In this document: positions 43,886-52,075 of the stretch, in pieces
Layout of the letters: each line of letters begins with the position of its first letter
Numbering within the stretch: the stretch's first letter is position 1
NCBI RefSeq assembly: GCF_000368825.1
Contig: NZ_KB849716.1
Location: forward strand, 11,223 to 75,222
DNA from: Acinetobacter ursingii DSM 16037 = CIP 107286
GTDB taxonomy: Bacteria > Pseudomonadota > Gammaproteobacteria > Pseudomonadales > Moraxellaceae
Direction of reading: 5' to 3'
Length of the DNA stretch: 64,000 nucleotides
Position numbers and translations under genes: made by a program
Notes under the pieces: generated by a model
What the model was told of the DNA's origin: nothing
Databases searched by the model: none
The model's input: only the letters and a program-made list of their open reading frames with translations

Positions 43886-45688
43886 ATGCCTGTATATAAA
43901 GCCCCACAGCGTGATATGCAATTCGTTTTACACGAGATGTTAGAAGTTGAAGAAAACTATCAACAGTTTCCAAAATATGCAGATCAATTTAGTCGCGATT
44001 TGATCAATCAGTATTTAGAAGCCGCAGCCGATTTTTGTGAAAATGAAATTGCTCCGATCAACCAAAGTGGTGATCATGAAGGCTGTCATTTTGAACACGG
44101 CAAAGTCACCACGCCAAAAGGTTTTAAAGAAGCCTATCAGAAATATGTCGAATTAGGTTTTACCTCACTGACGGCTGATCCAGTTTATGGGGGGCAGGGT
44201 ATGCCTACTTTGTTGCGGATCGCTATTTCTGAAATGTTATGCGCGTCGAACTGGTCGTGGGCAATGTATCAGGGACTTTCACATGGTGCGATGCGGACAT
44301 TGGAGCATCATGGAACTGAACAACAAAAGCAAACTTTCTTGACCAAATTGATAGCAGGAATCTGGACAGGCACCATGTGTTTAACCGAATCGCATGCAGG
44401 TTCAGATTTAGGTTTGATTCGGACTAAGGCAGAACCTCAGGCAGATGGCAGTTACGCGATCACAGGCGAGAAAATCTTTATCTCAGCAGGTGAGCACGAT
44501 CTGGCTGAAAATATTGTGCATATTGTTCTGGCTCGTTTGCCTAATGCACCATTAGGGACCAAAGGCATTACGTTATTTATTGTGCCCAAGTTTAATGTTG
44601 ATGACTCCGGTAACATTCAAGATCGTAATCAGGTGGTGTGTAGCGCGATTGAACACAAAATGGGAATTCATGGCAATGCGACCTGCGTGATGAATTTCGA
44701 TGCGGCCAAAGGTTATCTGATTGGCCCTGAAAATCGTGGTTTAAATTGCATGTTTACCTTTATGAATACTGCGCGTATTGGTACAGCAGTACAAGGCTTG
44801 GCAGCATCTGAAATTGCTTTTCAAGGGGCGCTCGGCTATGCCAAAGAACGTTTAGCCATGCGCGCACTCACAGGCGCTAAACAACCTGCGCAAAATGCAG
44901 ATCCAATTATTGTACATCCCGCTGTGCGTAGTATGTTGATGACCCAAAAAGCATTTGCTGAAGGTGGACGTGCCTTGGCATATTTTCTGGCACAACACGC
45001 AGATATTGTTGAAAGCTCAAGCAATGAAGCGCAAAAAAAATTATCAGATGAATTACTGGCATTTTTGACACCGATTGCCAAAGCATTTTTAACTGAATCA
45101 GGCAATGAATCTGCCAAACATGGTGTTCAGATTTTTGGTGGTCATGGTTTTATAGTTGAACATGGCATGGAACAAATTGTTCGAGATGCACGTATTTCTA
45201 CGCTTTATGAAGGCACCACAGAAATTCAGTCACTCGATTTACTGGCGCGTAAAGTACTCAAATCAGAAAGCAAGTTGCTTAAAAACATGACTGATTTAAT
45301 TGATCAGTTTGTTGAGGAAAATCAGTCCAATTCAAGTTTAAAAACTTATCTGGATCAATTGTCTAAACTTAAAAACGAATGGCAGGAGATTACCAAGCAT
45401 ATTGCAGTTAAAGCACAGCATAATCCAGAGGAAATCGGAGCAGCCTCAGTCGATTATTTATATTACTCAAGTTATATCGTTTTTGCCTATTTGTGGGCGC
45501 GTATGGCAAAAGTTGCGCAACAAAAACTGGATCAAGGCACCACTGAACAGAAGTTCTATCAGGCTAAACTTAAAACTGCACAATTCTTTTATGACAAGTT
45601 ATTAAATCGAACTCAGCAGCATGCAGCCTCGATTAAAACGGGCGCTGAATCAGTGATGGCGCTAGATGCAGAAGATTTCTTTTTTTAA
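43886..45688 (+). CDS. Large acyl-CoA dehydrogenase (600 aa, DmdC-like branch)
   Basis: This FAD enzyme belongs to the roughly 600-residue acyl-CoA dehydrogenase branch that carries an extra C-terminal helical domain. The opening MPVYKAPQRDMQFVLHEMLE is typical of that branch, which includes 3-methylmercaptopropionyl-CoA dehydrogenase (DmdC) but also many enzymes of unknown substrate. Core motifs are MCLTESHAGSDLGLIRTKA near residue 172, GEKIFISAGEHD near 202, QIFGGHGFIVEHGMEQIVRDARI near 417, and LYEGTTEIQSLDL near 445. It starts a four-gene operon. I cannot assign the substrate. Confidence 0.85.
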   Translation: MPVYKAPQRDMQFVLHEMLEVEENYQQFPKYADQFSRDLINQYLEAAADFCENEIAPINQSGDHEGCHFEHGKVTTPKGFKEAYQKYVELGFTSLTADPVYGGQGMPTLLRIAISEMLCASNWSWAMYQGLSHGAMRTLEHHGTEQQKQTFLTKLIAGIWTGTMCLTESHAGSDLGLIRTKAEPQADGSYAITGEKIFISAGEHDLAENIVHIVLARLPNAPLGTKGITLFIVPKFNVDDSGNIQDRNQVVCSAIEHKMGIHGNATCVMNFDAAKGYLIGPENRGLNCMFTFMNTARIGTAVQGLAASEIAFQGALGYAKERLAMRALTGAKQPAQNADPIIVHPAVRSMLMTQKAFAEGGRALAYFLAQHADIVESSSNEAQKKLSDELLAFLTPIAKAFLTESGNESAKHGVQIFGGHGFIVEHGMEQIVRDARISTLYEGTTEIQSLDLLARKVLKSESKLLKNMTDLIDQFVEENQSNSSLKTYLDQLSKLKNEWQEITKHIAVKAQHNPEEIGAASVDYLYYSSYIVFAYLWARMAKVAQQKLDQGTTEQKFYQAKLKTAQFFYDKLLNRTQQHAASIKTGAESVMALDAEDFFF

Positions 45689-45748
45689 TCAATGATAAAC
45701 GAGGAGAAGGCGAACATAAAACCATCTCCTCAAACAAGAGTATTGAAT

Positions 45749-46537
45749 ATGGATTTTCAACATATTTTGACACATGTCGAGCAACGTGTTGCCTATTTAA
45801 CGCTGAATCGACCTGAAGTGCTCAATAGTTTTAATGAACAGATGCATCAGGAAGTGGCTCAGATTTTGGCCGAATGGGAAACCTCTGAACAGATCAAAGT
45901 GATTGTGATTTCAGGTATGGGCAAAGGCTTTTGTGCAGGGCAAGATTTATCTGCGCGAAAACCTGAAGTCATCGAAGATCCCAACTATGATGCTGGTGCA
46001 TCTTTAGATCGTTATTACAATCCTTTGATTTTAAAAATTGCCAATATGCCTAAAGTGGTTGTTGCAGCAGTCAATGGCGTTGCGGCTGGTGCTGGTGCCA
46101 ATATAGCATTGGCATGCGATATTGTGGTTGCCAAGCAGTCCGCTTCATTTATACAGTCATTTTCTAAAGTAGGTTTAATTCCTGATGCAGGTGGGACTTG
46201 GATTTTACCGCGTTTGGTGGGTCATGCCAGAGCAAAAGCGCTGATGTTGCTTGGAAATAAACTATCGGTCGATAAGGCCTTAGAATGGGGCATGATTTGG
46301 GAGGTTTATCCAGATGATGCTTTTCAGCAGCAAGTCAATGCATTGGCTGAGACTTTAGCGATGCAACCTTCGTCATTCATGAAACTCATTAAAAAAGCCT
46401 TAAATCTTTCGCAGCAAAACGCCCTACAACAACAGCTTGATCTTGAGCGAGATTTGCAACGTGAGGCAGGCAAATCATCAAATTATAAAGAAGGCGTGCA
46501 GGCATTTATGCAAAAACGTCAGCCCAACTTCGATTAA
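45749..46537 (+). CDS. Enoyl-CoA hydratase/isomerase, PaaG-like
   Basis: This 262-residue crotonase-fold protein is clearly similar to PaaG: an opening like MDFQHILTHVEQRVAYLTLNRP, the oxyanion block GFCAGQDLSARK, RYYNPLILKIANMPK, and GVAAGAGANIALACDIVVAK followed by SFSKVGLIPDAGGTWILPRL. The PaaG similarity begins exactly at the ATG at 45749, so this start is chosen over the ATG at 45692, although the stronger GAGGAGAAGG lies before neither at ideal spacing. It is probably a ring-acyl or enoyl-CoA isomerase/hydratase for the operon substrate; no other paa genes are present. Confidence 0.82.
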   Translation: MDFQHILTHVEQRVAYLTLNRPEVLNSFNEQMHQEVAQILAEWETSEQIKVIVISGMGKGFCAGQDLSARKPEVIEDPNYDAGASLDRYYNPLILKIANMPKVVVAAVNGVAAGAGANIALACDIVVAKQSASFIQSFSKVGLIPDAGGTWILPRLVGHARAKALMLLGNKLSVDKALEWGMIWEVYPDDAFQQQVNALAETLAMQPSSFMKLIKKALNLSQQNALQQQLDLERDLQREAGKSSNYKEGVQAFMQKRQPNFD

Positions 46538-46582
46538 ACTTAAAACGATTTGTGACACCCAATACATGCAAAGGATGCAATC

Positions 46583-47341
46583 ATGTCAAGTTTACAACAA
46601 CAAGTTTCAGCCAATGAATGGGCTGCCAGATGTCAATTAGCAGCTTTATATCGTTTAATTGCGTATTATCGCATGACCGATTTAATCGACACCCATATTA
46701 GTTTACGTGTACCCGATGAGGAAGGTCATTTTTTAATTAACCAATATGGTATTCCTTTTGAAAAAATGACGGCGTCTCATTTAGTAAAAATCGACTATAA
46801 CGGCAATATTATCGATGAACATGATCAGGGAAAAATGGTCAATGTGGCAGGATTTGTCATTCATTCAGCCATTCATTCGGCACGTCAAGATTTACATTGT
46901 GTCATTCATACCCATACCGCTGATGGAATTGCGGTATCTGCACAAAAGCAGGGATTATTGCCGATCTCGCAACATGCCTTAAAGTTTTATAACAAAATCA
47001 GCTATCACGACTATGAAGGCGTTGCCTTGTTAACCGAAGAGCGCGAACGTTTAGTTCAGGATTTTGGGCAAAATCGTGTCATGATTTTGCGTAATCATGG
47101 TTTGTTGGCAGCAGGTGATAGTGTGCAGCGAGCTTTCCATGAAATTTACTTTTTAGAACGCGCTTGTCAGGCACAAATCAAAGCACTAGCTGGTGGTTGT
47201 GAGTTAAATATTCCGAGTCAACAGGTTTGTGAACATACTTCAGCACAATTTGAATCCAAAGGCATTGAGCGAATTATTGCAAATGCATGGCATGCTGCAT
47301 TGTCATTGATTGAACAACAAAAAGAGGAATACTGTTCATGA
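46583..47341 (+). CDS. Class II aldolase/adducin-family protein
   Basis: This 252-residue protein has the class II aldolase fold. Expected metal ligands are the histidines in VIHTHTADGIAVS near residue 113-115 and ILRNHGLLAAG near 175. The start follows AAAGGATGCAATC. The family includes fuculose-phosphate aldolase, epimerases and decarboxylases; the exact reaction is not evident. It overlaps the next gene by ATGA, coupling it to a 2-hydroxyacid dehydrogenase. Confidence 0.8.
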   Translation: MSSLQQQVSANEWAARCQLAALYRLIAYYRMTDLIDTHISLRVPDEEGHFLINQYGIPFEKMTASHLVKIDYNGNIIDEHDQGKMVNVAGFVIHSAIHSARQDLHCVIHTHTADGIAVSAQKQGLLPISQHALKFYNKISYHDYEGVALLTEERERLVQDFGQNRVMILRNHGLLAAGDSVQRAFHEIYFLERACQAQIKALAGGCELNIPSQQVCEHTSAQFESKGIERIIANAWHAALSLIEQQKEEYCS

Positions 47342-48261
47342 TCGTGATTGCAACCACTGTTCCCAAAGTACAAAAATGGCTTGAAGATGCATTGGCTGAA
47401 TATGCACCGCAAGAGGCTTATTGTCTGGCACATAGCGAACAAGCTCAACAGGCAACTACCGCAATTTCGTGGTTTCCAGATCTGGATTATCTGGAAACAT
47501 TGCCAAATCTAAAGCTGATTCATTCTATGGCGGCGGGTGTTGAGCATTTAAATCTAAAACGCATAGGTGACCGTTATGCGGTATGCCGTGTCGTCGATGA
47601 ATCTCATCAAAAAGGCATGTACGATTATTTGCAATGGTGCGTGCTGTACTATCAGCGTTTTTTTGATGTTTTGATCGCTCAGCAACTACAGCAACGCTGG
47701 AAACAACCGCCACAAAAAACCAGTGCAGATGTCAAAATCGGCATTATGGGCTTAGGGCAAATGGGCGGTTATATTGCTGAAAAATTTGCAAAGCTAGGTT
47801 ATCAGGTTTCAGGTTGGTCGCGTAGTTTAAAGCAAATTGAAGGGGTAACTTGCTTTGCAGGTGATGCACAAAGACAGGATTTTCTTGCTCAAAGTGAAAT
47901 TTTGATTAACTTGCTTCCTTTGACTGAAGATAATGTTGGTCTATTAAATACTGAATTGTTTCAACAGCTTCCTAAAGGAGCCTGTATAATTAATTGTGGT
48001 CGTGGACAACATCTAAACGAACAGGATTTAATTGCAGCACTGGATTCAGAGCAATTACGTGGTGCAATTTTAGATGTATTTGCAAAAGAACCTTTGGCAC
48101 AAGATCACGTTTTTTGGCAACATCCTAAAGTGTTGGTTACGCCCCATGTTGCTTCACACGCACCTTGGTCGGCTGTCATTGGACAAATTCTTGAAAATGA
48201 TCATCGTGTGCAGCAGGGCTTAGCTTTAGTCAATGAAGTGAATGTCATGAAAGGCTATTAA
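47338..48261 (+). CDS. D-isomer 2-hydroxyacid dehydrogenase (GhrA-like)
   Basis: The 307-residue NAD(P)-dependent enzyme reduces 2-oxoacids such as glyoxylate or hydroxypyruvate, or oxidises the hydroxyacid. The cofactor loop GIMGLGQMGGYIAEKF is near residue 137, the catalytic arginine is in NCGRGQHLNEQDL near 220, the glutamate in DVFAKEPL near 250, and the histidine in VTPHVASHAPW near 272. It resembles GhrA. It is the last gene of the operon, followed by a strong convergent terminator. Confidence 0.85.
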   Translation: MIVIATTVPKVQKWLEDALAEYAPQEAYCLAHSEQAQQATTAISWFPDLDYLETLPNLKLIHSMAAGVEHLNLKRIGDRYAVCRVVDESHQKGMYDYLQWCVLYYQRFFDVLIAQQLQQRWKQPPQKTSADVKIGIMGLGQMGGYIAEKFAKLGYQVSGWSRSLKQIEGVTCFAGDAQRQDFLAQSEILINLLPLTEDNVGLLNTELFQQLPKGACIINCGRGQHLNEQDLIAALDSEQLRGAILDVFAKEPLAQDHVFWQHPKVLVTPHVASHAPWSAVIGQILENDHRVQQGLALVNEVNVMKGY

Positions 48262-48281
48262 ATTTGGCTGTTATCACAATG

Positions 48282-48314
48282 AAATAAGATGAATGTTAAG
48301 CATTCATCTTATTT
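48282..48314. terminator. Bidirectional terminator
   Basis: AAATAAGATGAATG and CATTCATCTTATTT form a perfect 14-bp stem with a 5-base loop between convergent genes. The A/T-rich outer ends supply T residues in both directions. Confidence 0.8.
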
Positions 48315-48333
48315 AAGAGCCATTTTACAAGCT

Positions 48334-49227
48334 TTATGTCATTTCCACGGTTTTAGATTGCGCTAAAATATCTGTAGCTTGTTCAATAAAATGTTTGAGA
48401 TTACCACTCCAGCTTTGTGGTTTATTGGCGATGAGATACGTATTAATTTCACCAATTTGCTCATCGATATCAAAAAACTGTAGCGTATCTTTATAGGATG
48501 ACTTTTCAATATATGAACGTGGCAATATGGCGTAACCCATACCCAAATGCACACAACTTAAGATGGCATCCAGATTGCCCATTTCAGTGAGTTGTGACGG
48601 GGGTAAATCATAACCCTGTAAAAAAGACTCAATGCTTTTTCGATAAAAACAACCCTGACGGATCGCAAGAAAAGGCGTATTTAATAAAACCTTCTTATCT
48701 GGAAATGCATGGACTTCTTTAGGACAAATCAAAACTAAATGTTCCGTCCATGCCAGAAGATTATAAAAATCAGGCAGCACTTGCGAACTGGCAATAAAAG
48801 CACAGTCAAGATCGCCCTTATAAACGCGGTCAATCAATTCACGTGTTGTACCCGTATTTAAGTGAAGTCTTAATTCAGGCAGTTGTGAAAGTACGTCTTT
48901 AAATAACTGGGGTAGACGCGTTGCAGCAGTGGTTTCCATACTCCCAATTTTTAATGGAACGTCATGGCATAATGTTTGATCAGAAAAATGAAATTTAGCT
49001 TGTTGATGTAGCTCAATCATTTGCTCTGCATAATGGCGTAACTGTTGACCTGCACTGGTGGGGCGAATCGGAGATTGACGCGACAATAATTCGCAGTTTA
49101 ATTCATCTTCAAGCTTTTTTATATGATTAGTAATATTCGATTGCACCGTATGCAAATGCGTTGCTGCATGGGAAAAACTACCACATTCCACGACTTTTAA
49201 AAAAATTTCCAAAGACTTTAATTGCAT
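48334..49227 (-). CDS. LysR-family regulator
   Basis: The 297-residue regulator has an N-terminal helix-turn-helix (residues 1-60; SFSHAATHLHTVQSNITNHIKKLEDEL) and an effector domain from about residue 90. It is divergent from the YbfB-type MFS gene and the 144-bp gap holds a LysR-type box TATCT-N7-AGATA at 49278. It probably controls that transporter and itself. The effector is unknown. Confidence 0.86.
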   Translation of the reverse strand: MQLKSLEIFLKVVECGSFSHAATHLHTVQSNITNHIKKLEDELNCELLSRQSPIRPTSAGQQLRHYAEQMIELHQQAKFHFSDQTLCHDVPLKIGSMETTAATRLPQLFKDVLSQLPELRLHLNTGTTRELIDRVYKGDLDCAFIASSQVLPDFYNLLAWTEHLVLICPKEVHAFPDKKVLLNTPFLAIRQGCFYRKSIESFLQGYDLPPSQLTEMGNLDAILSCVHLGMGYAILPRSYIEKSSYKDTLQFFDIDEQIGEINTYLIANKPQSWSGNLKHFIEQATDILAQSKTVEMT

Positions 49228-49277
49228 TATTTTTCTCTCAGAGTTTCATCTCAAAACTTAAACTATCGCAAAAATAC

Positions 49278-49294
49278 TATCTCAAAATAAGATA
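49278..49294. promoter_or_regulatory. LysR-type binding box
   Basis: TATCT-CAAAATA-AGATA contains ATC-N9-GAT, the T-N11-A form recognised by LysR proteins. It lies 51 bp from the lysR start and 78 bp from the MFS start. Confidence 0.55.
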
Positions 49295-49371
49295 CTAGCT
49301 ATCACTATAAATCATTTTACCAGATATAAATAATCCGCTTTAATCTATTTAACTTAAACAGAGATTGGTCA

Positions 49372-50568
49372 ATGCAAAATACATCCAGATTGTTTTGGGT
49401 GGCATTTCTATCAACGTGCCTAGGGATTGGGTTGTTTAGATTTTCATATACCTCCTTGATGCCACTTTTAGTTGAACAAAAATGGTTTACTGCATCATTT
49501 GCCAGTTATTTAAGTAGTGCAAATTTATTGGGCTATCTCATCGGGGCATTATTGGCCCATGCTGCCTCGCGTTATATCCAAGATAAAAAATTAATTAGTA
49601 TCAGTGCATTTCTAGGCTCTTTAAGCCTTTTACTTTGTGCAATTCATGGTTTACCTGAGTTTTTATATATTGTTTTTCGATTATTTTCAGGAATTGCAGG
49701 TGCGACTTTAATGGTGCTTGCCCCAAGCTACGCGCTAAGACGGGTAGAGCCTGAAATACGACAGCGGCTCAGTATGGTGGCATTTAGTGGGATAGGAGCG
49801 GGGGTAGTGATTTCAACATTTATTGTGCCTTATGCTGCCAAAATCAATGTTGGATTAGGATGGTTATTTCTGGGTGTTCTAAGCTTGATCTTTAGTTTTG
49901 TCATTTTTATTGGTTTACAAGGGCAACAAAAGACGTTACAGACTCAGCAGACATACCAGTCAGGCATTTCTTTAGCACCCAAATACGTTCAAATGGCTGG
50001 GCTAATCATTGCTGCTTACGCTTTAAGTGCAATTGCCTATATTCCACATAGTTTGTTTTGGATCGATTTTATACAACATGAATTACATCAAAGTGTTCAA
50101 TTTGCCAATCAGCAGTGGGCATTTTATGGAATAGGCTCGATGTTAGGAGCAGTATTTGCTTTTTATTGCAGTAAACATTGGCAGATTTCGGGTGCTTTAT
50201 GGCGTTGTTATTTACTTTATAGCCTTGCCATTTTTATTCCAGTTTATTTTCACCATTTTTATAGCTTAGCACTTTCTTCTTTTTTAACAGGTTTATTAAA
50301 TCCTGCTGTGGTTTCCCTTAGTTCAAGTGCTTTATTGAACATATTAGGTACTCAAAATCACCAATCCGCATGGAGTATTGCAACCGCAGCATTTGCAACG
50401 GCACAGCTTGTAGGTGGTTTGCTGATTAGCTTTTTACATACAAGTGGTGTCATTTACCCACATTTGTTTTTTCTTGGCGCAATGATGATGAGCCTTGGCT
50501 TTGTGTGTAGCGTATGTTTTTACATGATTCAGAAACTAAATTCGAGTCAACTGAAGGGGGAAGGTTAA
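49372..50568 (+). CDS. YbfB/YjiJ-family MFS transporter
   Basis: This 398-residue, 12-segment carrier opens with FWVAFLSTCLGIGLFRFSYTSLMPLLVE, in which GIGxxRFxYTxLxPxL is the YbfB/YjiJ signature. It has no known substrate. The TAA stop shares its last base with the ATG of a 46-residue membrane protein, so the two are translationally coupled. Confidence 0.85.
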   Translation: MQNTSRLFWVAFLSTCLGIGLFRFSYTSLMPLLVEQKWFTASFASYLSSANLLGYLIGALLAHAASRYIQDKKLISISAFLGSLSLLLCAIHGLPEFLYIVFRLFSGIAGATLMVLAPSYALRRVEPEIRQRLSMVAFSGIGAGVVISTFIVPYAAKINVGLGWLFLGVLSLIFSFVIFIGLQGQQKTLQTQQTYQSGISLAPKYVQMAGLIIAAYALSAIAYIPHSLFWIDFIQHELHQSVQFANQQWAFYGIGSMLGAVFAFYCSKHWQISGALWRCYLLYSLAIFIPVYFHHFYSLALSSFLTGLLNPAVVSLSSSALLNILGTQNHQSAWSIATAAFATAQLVGGLLISFLHTSGVIYPHLFFLGAMMMSLGFVCSVCFYMIQKLNSSQLKGEG

Positions 50569-50708
50569 TGCATTATTTTCTAGGAACTTTACGTATCATT
50601 GTAATATTAGTCATTGCGATGATCTTTCTTATCGCTTTAACAGCATGGGATGATTTTTTTGCCCCTCAACGCCATTTTAGCAATCATCTCGAACATTTTA
50701 TGCAATAA
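50568..50708 (+). CDS. Small single-pass membrane protein coupled to the MFS gene
   Basis: This 46-residue ORF starts within the MFS stop codon (TAATG) after a strong GGGGGAAGG site. One hydrophobic segment (about residues 7-26, LRIIVILVIAMIFLIALTAW) is followed by a short polar tail with two histidines. Automatic annotation could easily miss it. The coupling suggests a small subunit or stabiliser of the transporter, an inference from context. Confidence 0.6.
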   Translation: MHYFLGTLRIIVILVIAMIFLIALTAWDDFFAPQRHFSNHLEHFMQ

Positions 50709-50735
50709 AAATGCACATGTAAGATATGTAAATAA

Positions 50736-50780
50736 TGAATCTTCATTTTGCCTAGAGTGTCGGTATTAAATGAAGATTCA
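50736..50780. terminator. Hairpin after the YbfB/small-protein operon
   Basis: TGAATCTTCATTT and AAATGAAGATTCA are exact inverse complements with a 19-base loop. No T tract follows. It probably marks the 3' end of the transcript. Confidence 0.55.
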
Positions 50781-50919
50781 CATAAACTATCTAAATGTAT
50801 TTCATCGCTTGAATGTTATAGACTGATCCATACTCAAGCAGAAGTTAATCAATTTAGAACATTTGTGTATTTTTTCTAATCGAAACCATAGCCGCAATAT
50901 TTTCTAGAGAAATACAAGA

Positions 50920-50934
50920 GTTCGATGATCGAAC
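50920..50934. promoter_or_regulatory. PcaU-like palindrome beyond the 3' end of pcaU
   Basis: GTTCGATGATCGAAC is a perfect palindrome whose GTTCGA/TCGAAC arms and spacing equal those of the main pcaU-pcaI operator. It lies 19 bp past the pcaU stop. Function is unknown; it may be an auxiliary operator. Confidence 0.45.
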
Positions 50935-50953
50935 GATAAGTTTAAAATTTGAA

Positions 50954-51808
50954 TTATAAAATATTGCGTAACTCTCTGGCTGTTTCCTGTAATAAAGGCA
51001 AAATATGCTGGACTAAGTATTCTTTAGTGGTTCGCATCGTGGGAGAAACAATATTAAGCGCAGCGACAACACGCGACTGTTGTCCATAAATAGGTACAGC
51101 TAAGGCATGCACACCCAGCTCATGTTCTTCACAGGAATAACACCAGCCTTGTTCTTTAATTTCACATAAAAGTTTTAAAAAATCCTGATTATTGGTATGC
51201 GTATATTTGGTTAGGCGTTGTAGTGGATGTTGTGATAACCATTCCTGTTGTTCATGATCATCTAGATAGGCTAAAAGAATTTTTCCTGCTGAGGTTGCAT
51301 GTGCAGGCAAGCGATTTCCCAAATGTAGACCATAGGGATTTACCCGATCTGTTTGTTGGTGTGCAGCACTTCTGGCAATGGTAATCGCCTCGTAGCCATC
51401 AAGTACCATGACCGAATAGATGAGAGAAGTTTGTGTTGTCAATAAGTTAAGTAAAGGCTGAGAAATTTTTGGAAGATGTGCACCACCAAGATAAGAGCCT
51501 GAAAATTTTAATATTTTAGGTGTTAAGTAAAAGTAATGCCCATCGGATTCAAGATAACCGAGATACTCTAAAGTAAGTAAATGGCGTCGTGCAGCTGCCC
51601 GAGTCATCCCTGTTTTTTCAGCTGCCATGGTAATATTTAATCGGTGGCGATCCGTACCAAAACTGTCTAAAATCGCCATGCCTTTACCAATTCCAGCAAC
51701 AAAATCTTCATGACGAATCGTTTTTTTGTTACTTGAATTGTGAAGAATTTTTTCTTCTTTCTCTATTTTTTTATCCATATCTACTGACATTCCTAGCATT
51801 TGATACAT
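50954..51808 (-). CDS. pcaU: IclR-family activator of the pca genes
   Basis: PcaU activates the pca-qui operon with protocatechuate and represses itself. The protein of up to 284 residues has a winged helix (about 38-100; NITMAAEKTGMTRAAARRHLLTLEYLGYL) and an effector domain with NPYGLHLGNRLPAHATSAGKILLA near 158 and CYSCEEHELGVHALAVPIYG near 220. It is divergent from pcaI with the three-repeat operator between them, the ADP1 arrangement. The start is uncertain: an internal ATG at 51778 follows AGGA and would give 274 residues. It is less similar to the two IclR paralogues of the dca region than they are to each other. Confidence 0.88.
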   Translation of the reverse strand: MYQMLGMSVDMDKKIEKEEKILHNSSNKKTIRHEDFVAGIGKGMAILDSFGTDRHRLNITMAAEKTGMTRAAARRHLLTLEYLGYLESDGHYFYLTPKILKFSGSYLGGAHLPKISQPLLNLLTTQTSLIYSVMVLDGYEAITIARSAAHQQTDRVNPYGLHLGNRLPAHATSAGKILLAYLDDHEQQEWLSQHPLQRLTKYTHTNNQDFLKLLCEIKEQGWCYSCEEHELGVHALAVPIYGQQSRVVAALNIVSPTMRTTKEYLVQHILPLLQETARELRNIL

Positions 51809-51860
51809 TCGTCATATTGATTTGCATACTATAACGCTAAAGCCGACCAGATAAATCAGG

Positions 51861-51903
51861 TTTTGTTCGATAGTCGAACAAATGATTTAATCACCGAACA
51901 AAA
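51861..51903. promoter_or_regulatory. PcaU operator, three 10-bp repeats
   Basis: TTTTGTTCGA (51861-51870) and TCGAACAAAT (51874-51883) form a palindrome with a 3-bp centre. After exactly 10 bp a third repeat, CCGAACAAAA (51894-51903), follows in direct orientation. This spacing matches the PcaU site described in A. baylyi. It lies 53 bp from pcaU and 172 bp from pcaI. Confidence 0.85.
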
Positions 51904-52075
51904 CCTACTAAACTGGTCTGGAACTCAAACAAAAAATTATAAAAAATGATCAGACAAGGGAATCCTACCGAATGACTAAGGAATAGTATTTGAACTTGCA
52001 TGAAATGTTCTTCCTTAGCCATGTCCTAGTTTTCCACCTTTCTAATTTTGCTTGATGCACAATGGAGTTATCTAA

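Noticed and set aside
45692-45748. N-terminal extension of the PaaG-like protein
   Set aside because: Similarity to PaaG begins at the ATG at 45749; the extra 19 residues look like translated leader sequence.
43886-46537. Assignment of the acyl-CoA dehydrogenase and crotonase as DmdC and DmdD (DMSP demethylation)
   Set aside because: The branch is broad, the second gene is more like PaaG, and no DmdA or DmdB gene is present.
45749-46537. A phenylacetate (paa) degradation cluster
   Set aside because: Only one PaaG-like gene is present; no paaABCDE monooxygenase, paaK ligase or paaZ is seen.
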